In this document: piece after piece, positions 8,734-16,568 of the stretch
Position numbering within the stretch: the stretch's first letter is position 1
How the letters are laid out: the number at the start of each line of letters is the position of its first letter
Assembly (NCBI GenBank): GCA_049315325.1
Contig: JBMOKJ010000001.1
Coordinates: 186,001-250,000 of the forward strand
DNA: 64,000 nt
Direction: 5' to 3'
DNA from: CAXXIC01 sp049315325
GTDB taxonomy: Bacteria; Bacteroidota; Bacteroidia; Bacteroidales; UBA7332
The notes under the pieces: model-generated
Database searches by the model: none
What the model saw: the letters and a program-made list of their open reading frames with translations, nothing else
Told to the model about the DNA's origin: nothing
Translations under genes and position numbers: made by a program

Positions 8734-9714
8734 TTATGCAAGAATGTTCAACACCTCGTCTATTGAGTTCACTAAGGACGTTTTTCCATTGGCTCTAACT
8801 TCGAATTGAGAGTTATGTTGGTGTACAGAATGGCCGTTTTCGGAGCTCGAAATTTTGAATCCTTTTCTGCAAAGTGCTTTTTCGAGCCAAATCAAGGTCT
8901 CTCCCGAAGCCTGAATCGATACCTCCTTTTCAGATGAAGAGTTTATCTTAAACGAACCACTCACGAGGTCGAAAGACAGGTTGTCTTTGTCGAAAAATGA
9001 ATTGAATGTACCAGCCAGAGCCAAATCTTCGGGAACACCGCAAGCAATTTCACGACGTTTCGCCATAATCCAGATTTTATCGGAGAGTTGTAATGCCAAA
9101 TCCAAATCGTGAGTCGAGAGTAAAACCGTTTTTCCTTCTTCCGCCGCTAGTTTACGGAGTAAAAGCATAATCTCTACGCGACTCGAGAGGTCGAGAAATG
9201 CCGTTGGCTCGTCGAGAATAATCAGAGGTGTCACTTGGGCAATAGCTTTGGCAATCATTGCCTTCTGACGCTCCCCGTCGCTTAATTCAAGTAAATTTCG
9301 ATTGGCAAACGACTCAATCCCAACACATCGGAGAGCATCGCCAACCACCTTATGATCCTCTGTAGATAAGCGCCCAAAAAAGTCGGTGTAGACATAGCGC
9401 CCAAACGAAACCAATTCGTAAACGGTCAAATTGCCCGTTGTAACACGATCAGTGAGCACAACACCCAGTTTTTTAGCAAGCTCTTTTCGTGAGTAGTCCG
9501 ACAGAGATTTCCCTTCAAGCAATATGTCACCCGAAAGTTGAGGTTGGAAGCCTCCCAATGTTTTCAAAAGTGTGGATTTTCCTGCACCATTCATCCCAAG
9601 CAGACAGGTGAATTCGCCTCTTTTCAAAGTCAGATTAATCGATTCGTGCACCACTTTGTGTGGATGACAATCGACGTATCCAATGCTTAAATTATTTAAC
9701 TCGAGAAGGGGCAT
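8734..9714 (-). CDS. btuD: ABC transporter ATPase, BtuD/FecE type (probable vitamin B12 import)
   Basis: This is the nucleotide-binding subunit of an importer for B12 or a siderophore-like ligand. Walker A is GMNGAGKST (about residue 40), the signature LSDGERQKA (about 146) and Walker B IILDEPTAFLD (about 166), followed by the H-loop STHDLD. The permease gene lies 24 bases upstream, and both follow a cobalamin riboswitch, so B12 or a corrinoid is the likely substrate. The protein has 326 residues, about 70 more than a normal BtuD. The C-terminal extension (about residues 255-326, ending SIDEVLNILA) resembles a small alpha/beta domain that I cannot name. No substrate-binding protein or TonB receptor is in the window. 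Confidence 0.88.
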   Translation of the reverse strand: MPLLELNNLSIGYVDCHPHKVVHESINLTLKRGEFTCLLGMNGAGKSTLLKTLGGFQPQLSGDILLEGKSLSDYSRKELAKKLGVVLTDRVTTGNLTVYELVSFGRYVYTDFFGRLSTEDHKVVGDALRCVGIESFANRNLLELSDGERQKAMIAKAIAQVTPLIILDEPTAFLDLSSRVEIMLLLRKLAAEEGKTVLLSTHDLDLALQLSDKIWIMAKRREIACGVPEDLALAGTFNSFFDKDNLSFDLVSGSFKINSSSEKEVSIQASGETLIWLEKALCRKGFKISSSENGHSVHQHNSQFEVRANGKTSLVNSIDEVLNILA

Positions 9715-9738
9715 AAGTTTTCGTAAATGATTCTCTGA

Positions 9739-10791
9739 TTAATTAATTATTCGTTTGCGGCTTAGCAACACATAAAGCACGACAGGAGCACCAAGAATAG
9801 GCGTAATAGCATTTAATGGCAAAATACTTGTATGCCCTGGCAAATTAGTCAACAAATTGCAAAGGAGAGCAACAGCAGCCCCAAGTAATAAACTGAATGG
9901 CAACAACTTTTTGTGATTTCCTGTTCCCAACAACAATCGGGCAATATGAGGAACAGCAAGACCTATAAATGAAATAGGTCCGCAAAAAGCTGTAGTTACA
10001 GCGGTGAGCAAACCACTAATAACAAGCAATATCAACCGTGTTTGCTTAATCTGTACACCAAGGTTAATAGCATACCTCTCCCCCATCAGTAAAGCATTGA
10101 GAGGTTTTACTTGCAGCAATGCCACTCCCAGTCCAACCATTAGCAGCAACGCATAGAACGGAAGTTGGGAAAGCGTAACACTCGAAAAATCGCCCATGCC
10201 CCAAAGCATAAATAGAAACGCGTTTTCAGCCGAAGAATAGAAATTGATGAACGTAATGAGCGACGAAACGAGGTAGCTAACCATAATACCAACAATCAGC
10301 AACATCAAGTTGCTTTGCAATTGCCTTGCCATATAGAGAATGACGTTGAGCACAAGAATCGCGCCAATAAATGCACTACTCACAACGAGAAAATGACCGC
10401 TAACGCCAAATTGAGAAAGATGCCCAAGTGTGCCACCCGTAAAGAAAACAACCGCAGCCACGCCCAAATTAGCACCTGCACTTATTCCCAAAATAGAAGG
10501 ATCTGCAAGTGGATTTTGAAATAGCGTTTGCAAAAGGAGCCCACAAATGGCAAGTGCAGCACCAGTCATCAATGCTGTAAAGGCTTGTGGCAAACGCGAT
10601 TCGAGAACAATGTGCTGCCAAGTCGTTTGCTCAATGTTGTTTCCAATTAGAATAGAAAATACTCTGTCGAAAGGTATACTTACTGACCCAATTGAGAGAT
10701 TAGACAGAAACAACACTAACGTGAGTGCTGTTAATACAGCACCTCGAAAGCGAAATCGTTGAATTTGAATCAAAAAACCAGAGTAAGTCAA
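9739..10791 (-). CDS. btuC: FecCD-family permease, probable BtuC
   Basis: This is the membrane subunit of the B12-type importer. It has about ten hydrophobic segments and family motifs such as LPQAFTALMTGAALAICGLLLQ, FQNPLADPSILGISAGANLG and FCGPISFIGLAVPHIARLLLG. The length of 350 residues is normal. The frame has no ATG between the upstream stop codon near 10827 and the first membrane segment, so a TTG at 10791 is the best start. The cobalamin riboswitch ends about 145 bases upstream, which makes B12-repressed expression the natural reading. BtuC versus another FecCD permease is inferred from the riboswitch. Confidence 0.88.
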   Translation of the reverse strand: MTYSGFLIQIQRFRFRGAVLTALTLVLFLSNLSIGSVSIPFDRVFSILIGNNIEQTTWQHIVLESRLPQAFTALMTGAALAICGLLLQTLFQNPLADPSILGISAGANLGVAAVVFFTGGTLGHLSQFGVSGHFLVVSSAFIGAILVLNVILYMARQLQSNLMLLIVGIMVSYLVSSLITFINFYSSAENAFLFMLWGMGDFSSVTLSQLPFYALLLMVGLGVALLQVKPLNALLMGERYAINLGVQIKQTRLILLVISGLLTAVTTAFCGPISFIGLAVPHIARLLLGTGNHKKLLPFSLLLGAAVALLCNLLTNLPGHTSILPLNAITPILGAPVVLYVLLSRKRIIN

Positions 10792-10894
10792 AATGCTCTT
10801 TGTGTTACGGAAATATTTTGAGAATTACTTCCGTGAACAAAAAGAAGAAGAGAGGAAATTTCCTAAAAGGAAATGGGTTAATCATCCAATCATC

Positions 10895-10921
10895 GTCCAA
10901 ACTTTTATCCCGAAAGTTTAC
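10895..10921 (-). promoter_or_regulatory. Possible expression-platform hairpin of the cobalamin riboswitch
   Basis: On the minus strand AAACTTT and AAAGTTT flank a short loop just after the aptamer. A second small palindrome (TTTCCTTTTAGGAAA, near 10857-10872) lies closer to btuC. Either could form the switching helix. This is inference from pairing only. Confidence 0.35.
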
Positions 10922-10935
10922 ATGCGACACTTAAT

Positions 10936-11080
10936 CAATTGATAGGTTTTCTGGCTCGCTTCGCTTTCAACTCCTTCCCACTCTGTTTTCAGAGCAGTGG
11001 TTCGTTGTAGAAAGTGTTTGAGTGAAGCTTACAGCTGCGGGTACAGCCCCGGTTTTTCACCGGATTCCCTTCTCAAATTG
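10936..11080 (-). ncRNA. Cobalamin riboswitch (adenosylcobalamin aptamer)
   Basis: Read on the minus strand, all landmark blocks of the B12 aptamer are present in order. They are GGGAATCCGGTG, AAACCGGGGCTGTACCCGC followed by AGCTGTAA, then CCACTG...GTGGGAAGG, and the B12-box region GCGAGCCAGAAAACCTATC. The outer P1 helix can form between CAATT near 11080 and AATTG near 10936. It stands between the V4R gene (stop at 11098) and btuC, so it controls btuCD. Confidence 0.93.
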
Positions 11081-11097
11081 TAAAGTAAACTATTTTA

Positions 11098-11613
11098 TTA
11101 TGCTTTTTTAATTTCGAATCGACAAAGTTTTTGACCTTGCGACCAACAATCAATCTCTTTAACCAAGAAATCGACGCCCATATATTCTTGCAAAATGCCT
11201 GCAATAAAGCCTTCGTCCCAACCGCAAACTGTCTCTTGAGAATCAGGTAAACCCGAGCAATCGAGGTCTTCTTCTAGCGTTACGGTATAGTTGAGCTTTT
11301 TGTCGTCCATTTTTTCTGTTTTCAGTATTCCAATGTTGAAATCTTTGAACACCGATGATAGTTGAGAGAAAAATGTGCAAGCATCAGCATCTTTATCAAG
11401 CATATTGTTACACAATTCACGCCCTGCCATTTTACCAGCATTGTAAAAAACTTTTTGCGCTGCAATACCTCCAAACTCTTGTGCCATCGCACTTCTCACT
11501 GAAAATTGAAGCATCCGATAGACAGATACGTAAGTCGAATTTCCCATTGTAGGACGACCCAAAGCGATATCACCAATATCGGACCATTGAAAATCATAAT
11601 TATCCTCTTTCAT
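11098..11613 (-). CDS. V4R (4-vinyl reductase type) domain protein
   Basis: The 171-residue product is essentially one V4R domain. The C-terminal ligand-pocket signature VKEIDCWSQGQKLCRFEI holds two cysteines spaced as in the family, and FGGIAAQKVFYNAGKMAG forms the helical middle part. V4R domains bind small molecules (for example in BchJ and in some sensors), and here the domain is free-standing. It is the gene immediately upstream of the cobalamin riboswitch, 18 bases away. It may be transcribed through the riboswitch into btuCD, so a tetrapyrrole-related ligand is a fair but unproved guess. No DNA-binding domain is present. Confidence 0.85.
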   Translation of the reverse strand: MKEDNYDFQWSDIGDIALGRPTMGNSTYVSVYRMLQFSVRSAMAQEFGGIAAQKVFYNAGKMAGRELCNNMLDKDADACTFFSQLSSVFKDFNIGILKTEKMDDKKLNYTVTLEEDLDCSGLPDSQETVCGWDEGFIAGILQEYMGVDFLVKEIDCWSQGQKLCRFEIKKA

Positions 11614-11756
11614 ATTGTGGTATATATGTCAAATAAACCATATTTGAGTGATGTTTGAAATTGACCGCAATATAGGACAAAAAAACCAATTTTTCTGAAA
11701 GTTTTCGCCAAAAATTCTCTACATTTTAAGTTAGAAACAACTGGTTTTCAACTCAT

Positions 11757-13937
11757 TTAGAATGGATATAAATTAAGTCGTTCTGTACGATGCAATACAA
11801 GAACTGCTGGATAACCGATTGGTGGATAAATTGTTGCTTCAAAATAAACGTTTTTGGAAACGTAATCGACTTCCATTATTTTGCCATAAACACGACCATA
11901 CGACACTGCTCCTGGAGATACAATCACATGATTCACATCGTTAAGGAAATCTACATCGGAAACTATCCGCGAATAGGCTGCTGGCCCACGTTCTTTGCCA
12001 TATTGCCAAATCTGTTTGACGGTCATATTTACTGGATCTATGGTGTATTCGACTGCCCGACTATACGGTCCTGCTGTGGTGAAATTGCGCTGATCACCAT
12101 TATCAAACATTGTAAAATTGCCATTCGGCTGTTTTTTTATGGCATGCTGACACCAGTTCCATTCAAAATCGGGATGATTGGTGTAGCCATTCACTACCAT
12201 CGTATCTAAAATTGGTTGATTATTTGCATCCAAAGGTTGAAGTAGTTTTGTTCTTAAATCAACACCATTGCCTGCAATAGCCCAACCTCTATGAGGAGCC
12301 ATAAGCCATTTCACATTGTTGTTTGCATTGAGTTTCACTACTCCTTGCGTTCTTCCCGAAACGATAATTGTGCTATCCGAAGGGTCATATTCAACAGCAT
12401 TGGTGTGTATCCAATCCACTTTTTGAGTAGTCAGCACTCTTCTAGCATACTGTAGAGACTGCCGTAAATCCCAAACATTGATTATTTGTTTCGTCGTTCT
12501 ATCGATTTCAATCATAAAATCCTCAATCGTCCACAATCCATGTTTATCTACATTTATCAGGAAATTGCCATTCGGTTTCTCAAGAACTTGATGGTGAAAA
12601 TCATATCCTGCTATTGGCCACGAATTCAATATGTCACCAAACATATTTACTTCGTAAATGGTATTAGTACTGGAATCGCCGAAATAAAAATTCCCGTTGC
12701 GAAGTCGCTCTACGCCGGCGTCGTACATAATATCTTTCAAAATAGGACTCGTAGCATAATCTAAATACCATCTGATGTCACCAAATTCATCAAAAATAAA
12801 TGGCCTGGTTCCGAAATCGTATAAATACGCCCGATAACTCACTAAAGTCATACCCGCTTTTTTAGACGGCAATGATGTGTTTATAACAATAGACGGCAAC
12901 TCAACGCTGAGTGGAATGGTTTGCATAGTTATCGCACTACTACCCAGCAACTGACCTGAGCCATCGAAAAGTCGCAACTGGACCAAATTAGCATAGTTAG
13001 CGTACAAGCCAAGAACGGGAAGGCTATGTGTCGTACTTAATGTATCGAATAACTTTACCACATCTGATGCTTCACCGTTTTTTCCAAAAACACGAATCTC
13101 GGCACGCGTTGGAACATTTGTGGTAAAGAGAATCTTAGCAGCCAATGGGCAATACCCTGATGGATTCACAATAGTCTGTTGACTCGCAATTTCTGGCTGT
13201 GCATAGAGATTGTCAGCGGTTGGAAGAATTAAGCAAATAGTATCTTTGTTCGAAGGAACACCATGCCACAAGTTAGACCACAAATTTCCTTTACGCACTC
13301 TCAATTGAATACTATCTCCTGTGGCGAAGGAGTAAGTATCTAAACCACTGCGAAATCTAGGTTGGAATTGTTTATTGCCAAAATAAGAATCTCCGCTCGA
13401 ACCAAGAATTACCTTAAACGTGCGACTTGTGGATTCATCTTCAATATTCACAAGAAAAACACCAGAACCCGTTAATGGAATAGGATAGTTTGTAATCCCA
13501 CTTTCGGCTCTAATAATAGCCGAGCGAATGATTTGCCCATCGGGTCTACAGATTTTAACACGTAGATTTTTTGCACATTCTGATTTCGAAATTACGTCAA
13601 TTCCATAAGATTTCTTTCGGATGGTGTAGATATCTTTATTGGCGTGTAAGGCTCGGATGTTCGTAGGTAATTGAGGGACACCTAACGTTAGATTTACCTC
13701 ATAAACACCAAAATTTGGGCTCAATGTTGTAAATTTGGTAGAACTACTGTTGGTTTTATTAACAATTTCAATTGAATCTATAGTTGTATTTTCAATATTC
13801 TGTATTGCTCGGATACTGAGTACCACATCTTCGGAATAGACCTCAACAATTAAGGCTTGCACTACAAAAAAGAAAAACAAAAGATGTATTTTTCTCAATT
13901 GAAATGAGCCTAAACAATAGTATTCTTGTTTTATCAT
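11757..13937 (-). CDS. Exported arylsulfotransferase (ASST)-like protein
   Basis: The C-terminal 380 residues match the ASST beta-propeller, which transfers sulfate between phenols. Candidate active-site positions are the histidines in FHHQ (about residue 448), WIHTN (about 511) and CQHA (about 598), with the arginine of SGRTQG (about 529) between them. Residues 15-33 form a signal peptide (KIHLLFFFFVVQALIVEVYS), so the enzyme is exported. At 726 residues it is longer than enterobacterial ASST. The extra N-terminal 300 or so residues look like beta-sandwich segments of unknown role. No DsbL/DsbI-type partner is adjacent and there is no type IX sorting tail. Substrate unknown. Confidence 0.83.
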   Translation of the reverse strand: MIKQEYYCLGSFQLRKIHLLFFFFVVQALIVEVYSEDVVLSIRAIQNIENTTIDSIEIVNKTNSSSTKFTTLSPNFGVYEVNLTLGVPQLPTNIRALHANKDIYTIRKKSYGIDVISKSECAKNLRVKICRPDGQIIRSAIIRAESGITNYPIPLTGSGVFLVNIEDESTSRTFKVILGSSGDSYFGNKQFQPRFRSGLDTYSFATGDSIQLRVRKGNLWSNLWHGVPSNKDTICLILPTADNLYAQPEIASQQTIVNPSGYCPLAAKILFTTNVPTRAEIRVFGKNGEASDVVKLFDTLSTTHSLPVLGLYANYANLVQLRLFDGSGQLLGSSAITMQTIPLSVELPSIVINTSLPSKKAGMTLVSYRAYLYDFGTRPFIFDEFGDIRWYLDYATSPILKDIMYDAGVERLRNGNFYFGDSSTNTIYEVNMFGDILNSWPIAGYDFHHQVLEKPNGNFLINVDKHGLWTIEDFMIEIDRTTKQIINVWDLRQSLQYARRVLTTQKVDWIHTNAVEYDPSDSTIIVSGRTQGVVKLNANNNVKWLMAPHRGWAIAGNGVDLRTKLLQPLDANNQPILDTMVVNGYTNHPDFEWNWCQHAIKKQPNGNFTMFDNGDQRNFTTAGPYSRAVEYTIDPVNMTVKQIWQYGKERGPAAYSRIVSDVDFLNDVNHVIVSPGAVSYGRVYGKIMEVDYVSKNVYFEATIYPPIGYPAVLVLHRTERLNLYPF

Positions 13938-14040
13938 TGTAAATGAATTTCAGTAAAAACCGCGAATTATTTTGAGTAGATAAAGGTAATCGAATTCAAT
14001 TATTATTCCATCTAAATAGAACTATTTTTTAGAGGAATTA

Positions 14041-14610
14041 TTATTGAAAAAACGAGTTGCGTATTCCTTCTGGCAAAAAGAAGCTAATATCTTTGCCAGC
14101 TGCAATTGATTCGCGGATAAATGTAGACGAAATCTCCAGCATTGGCGCATTGGTTAGTTTAACCGTTGATGCCAATTCATCAGGAATAATGACCTCAAAT
14201 CCACGACGTGGATAGATTACTATCGGGAATTCGGCTAAAATTGTCTTGTAGTTGCGCCATTTGTCGAAGCAATCCCAGTTGTCTGCTCCAATAATGAGCG
14301 TGAATTCCTTTTGGGGAAACTGCTCGCGAAGTGCTTGTAGTGTTTGAATGGAATAAGAGGGTTTGGGCAACGAAAACTCGATGTCGATAACTTTGAATTT
14401 CGGGTAATCTCGAACCGCACGACGTGTCCAATCAAGGCGTTGTTGTTCGTTTTGCAAATCGTCGCTATTCTTGAGCGGATTGTGTGGCGAAACCACGAAC
14501 CACACCTCATCGAGCTGCTCAAATTCGCAGAGATAGTTCGCCAATGCCAAATGACCAATGTGAATTGGGTTGAACGAACCGGAGAAGATGCCTATTTTCT
14601 GAGAAGTCAA
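14041..14610 (-). CDS. nadD: Nicotinate-nucleotide adenylyltransferase
   Basis: This enzyme joins nicotinate mononucleotide and ATP in NAD synthesis. The nucleotidyl-transferase motif GSFNPIHIGH stands at residues 10-19 and the C-terminal ISSTFIRESIAAG is the second signature. The length of 189 residues is normal. No ATG is available: the frame is closed by a stop near 14634 and the only reasonable start is the TTG at 14610. That codon lies in a run of imperfect CTTCTTTAA-like repeats. In many relatives nadD follows gmk. Here it stands alone after a terminator and a dispersed repeat. Confidence 0.93.
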   Translation of the reverse strand: MTSQKIGIFSGSFNPIHIGHLALANYLCEFEQLDEVWFVVSPHNPLKNSDDLQNEQQRLDWTRRAVRDYPKFKVIDIEFSLPKPSYSIQTLQALREQFPQKEFTLIIGADNWDCFDKWRNYKTILAEFPIVIYPRRGFEVIIPDELASTVKLTNAPMLEISSTFIRESIAAGKDISFFLPEGIRNSFFQ

Positions 14611-14645
14611 GGAGTTAAAGAAGTTATGAAGTTAAAGAAGAACAA
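14608..14645. repeat. Imperfect short tandem repeat covering the nadD start
   Basis: On the minus strand, units CTTCTTTAA, CTTCATAA, CTTCTTTAA, CTCCTTGA and CTTCTCAG follow each other, and the TTG start of nadD is inside them. The units are 8-9 bases long and degenerate. Confidence 0.6.
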
Positions 14646-14677
14646 CCCGCACCGATAGTGGTTTCGATAGCGGGTTG
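14643..14677 (-). terminator. Terminator of the division cluster
   Basis: CAACCCGC (14643-14650) pairs with GCGGGTTG (14670-14677). It is about 105 bases after yqeY in the direction of transcription and is followed on the minus strand by TTCTTCTTT. Confidence 0.6.
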
Positions 14678-14690
14678 CTGTTTTGTCAAA

Positions 14691-14778
14691 GATATTAAGT
14701 TGATATTTATCCTTCGGATGATAATAAAAAAAATATCGGCGAAGCCTAATACCGTGAAACTAATATCTGTATTATCAA
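14691..14778. repeat. Dispersed intergenic repeat, copy A
   Basis: It contains AATATCGGCGAAGCC and CGTGAAACTAATAT, with GATATTAAGTTGATATTTAT at one end and ATTATCAAC at the other. Copies with the same modules are at 47583-47689 and 50844-50924. Confidence 0.7.
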
Positions 14779-14781
14779 CAG

Positions 14782-15234
14782 TTAGGGGGCTAACAATTTC
14801 TTCACCGTTTCCGAAATCATTTTTCCTTCGGCAAGACCTGCAAGTTTTTTGGTGGCAGTGCCCATCACTTTGCCCATATCTTGTGGCCCACTAGCTCCCA
14901 CTTCTGCAATCAAGGCTTTCAATACCGATTCGAGTTCTTCGGCACTCATCTGTTTTGGTAAATAGATTTCGATGAAAGTCACCTCTTCAAGCTCTTTAGC
15001 TGCCAATTCAGGACGATTTTGAGTTGCAAAAATCTCTGAACTCTCTTTGCGTTGTTTCACCATCTTCTGCAAGATTTTGGTAGCAACTTCATCCGATAGT
15101 TCGCCATCGGCTCCTTTAGCCGTTTTGGCTTCGATAAACTCCTTTTTCACGCCACGCAATGCATCGAGTTTTACCCGATCTTTTGCCAACATGGCTTTTT
15201 TTATATCTTCGCTGATTTGATCAAACAAGTTCAT
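14782..15234 (-). CDS. GatB/YqeY domain protein
   Basis: This 150-residue protein is a free-standing GatB/YqeY domain, similar to the tail of the GatB amidotransferase subunit. Characteristic parts are MLAKDRVKLDALRGVKKEFI, the middle YLPKQMSAEELE and the end GKVMGTATKKLAG. A link to tRNA-dependent amidation is suggested by the family only. It is the last gene of the division cluster, 11 bases after ftsZ, a position typical of Bacteroidota. Confidence 0.92.
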   Translation of the reverse strand: MNLFDQISEDIKKAMLAKDRVKLDALRGVKKEFIEAKTAKGADGELSDEVATKILQKMVKQRKESSEIFATQNRPELAAKELEEVTFIEIYLPKQMSAEELESVLKALIAEVGASGPQDMGKVMGTATKKLAGLAEGKMISETVKKLLAP

Positions 15235-15245
15235 AAATGTTTTTA

Positions 15246-16556
15246 TTAAAATAGTGAATTTGAATTTTGGTCTTCGGCCTCCTCTTCAACTGATGGTTGC
15301 ATTACCACTGCTTGAGCAGCGATTTTTTGCACAAAGGTCAAATCACGGTTATAGCACGGATTTTGCTCAAGCTCCTCGATTAATGCATCGTCGTCGAGTT
15401 GCGCATTCAATAATATAATTGGTTTCTGACGCACACGTCCACCATTTGCCAAAGCCGTATTGCCATAAACCGAGCGAATGAGTTCGTCTGTTTTTTGCTG
15501 CTCTTGCTGTTCAGTTTCGGCTTGTCTGCGCACTTCGTCCTCGCTCAAATCAGGTACACCCGGAATGTTCGACATTTCGAATCCGCTGGCGAGTAGGGTC
15601 ATTTTCACGGAATCTCCAAGCGTTTCGTCGTATGCCAAACCCCAAATAACTTCAATCTTGTGTTGATCAAATTTGCGCATAAAGTCGTGAATCTGATCCA
15701 TTTCGGCCATTTTCAACGGATTCTCTTTGCTGAAATAGACGTTGAACAGCACTTTCTTTGCTTTGAAAGGCGTGTTGTTGTTGAGCAACGGTGAGTGCAA
15801 GGCGTTTTCGATCGATTGAGTCAAACGCTGTTCACCACTTGCTACTCCTGTACTCATAATGGCTACCCCACCGTCTTTCAAAGTGTTTTCTACATCGGCA
15901 AAATCGAGGTTCATAATGCCCGATATGGTGATGATTTCGGCGATGCTTCGTGCTGCTGTGGTTAGCGTTTCGTCTGCTTTCTGAAAAGCATTTGGTATAT
16001 CCAGATCGCTGTAGATGCTGCGCAAACGCTCGTTGTTGATAACCAACAGCGCATCGACGTGACGACTCATCTCTTCCACGCCTTTGAATGCCTGCATAAT
16101 TTTTGGCGTCCCTTCGAATAAGAATGGAATAGATACGATTCCGACCGTCAAAATATTTTTCTCTTTGGCTATTTTGGCAATTACAGGAGCTGCTCCAGTG
16201 CCCGTACCACCACCCATTCCAGCGGTGATGAAGACCATTTTGGTGCCATCCGAAAGTAGGTGATGAATTTCGTCGAGACTCTCCTCAGCAGCGAGGCGCG
16301 CTTTTTCTGGTCGGTTACCTGCTCCCAATCCAGAAGTGGTTTTCACCCCAAGTTGCAGTTTGTGCGGAATATTTGATTTGTTGAGTGCTTGATTGTCGGT
16401 ATTGCAAAGCACAAAGGAGACGTTGCTCATTCCTTCGCGATACATGTGTTCAACGGCATTTCCACCGCCACCACCTACACCAATGACTTTGATGATCGAT
16501 GTTGCTTTATCACCAAAATATTGAAAATCCATTGTTGCGTCTGTTATATTTGTCAT
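15246..16556 (-). CDS. ftsZ: Cell division protein FtsZ
   Basis: FtsZ is the tubulin-like GTPase that builds the division ring. The nucleotide-binding glycine loop GGGTGTGAAP is near residue 115, and the first glycine-rich loop VIGVGGGGGNAV is near residue 23. The T7-type segment NLDFADVENTLKDGG contributes to GTP hydrolysis. The tail holds LIEELEQNPCYNRDL, probably the conserved C-terminal peptide region for FtsA binding. It is followed by an unusual acidic end of about 35 residues. Length 436. It lies between ftsA (12 bases) and the yqeY gene. Confidence 0.97.
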   Translation of the reverse strand: MTNITDATMDFQYFGDKATSIIKVIGVGGGGGNAVEHMYREGMSNVSFVLCNTDNQALNKSNIPHKLQLGVKTTSGLGAGNRPEKARLAAEESLDEIHHLLSDGTKMVFITAGMGGGTGTGAAPVIAKIAKEKNILTVGIVSIPFLFEGTPKIMQAFKGVEEMSRHVDALLVINNERLRSIYSDLDIPNAFQKADETLTTAARSIAEIITISGIMNLDFADVENTLKDGGVAIMSTGVASGEQRLTQSIENALHSPLLNNNTPFKAKKVLFNVYFSKENPLKMAEMDQIHDFMRKFDQHKIEVIWGLAYDETLGDSVKMTLLASGFEMSNIPGVPDLSEDEVRRQAETEQQEQQKTDELIRSVYGNTALANGGRVRQKPIILLNAQLDDDALIEELEQNPCYNRDLTFVQKIAAQAVVMQPSVEEEAEDQNSNSLF

Positions 16557-16568
16557 AATGCGTAAATA

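Noticed and set aside
13958..13970. AACCGCGAATTAT as a dispersed element (also at 26161-26173)
   Set aside because: Only 13 bases are shared and the flanks do not align, so it may be chance or a fragment of a repeat not visible here.
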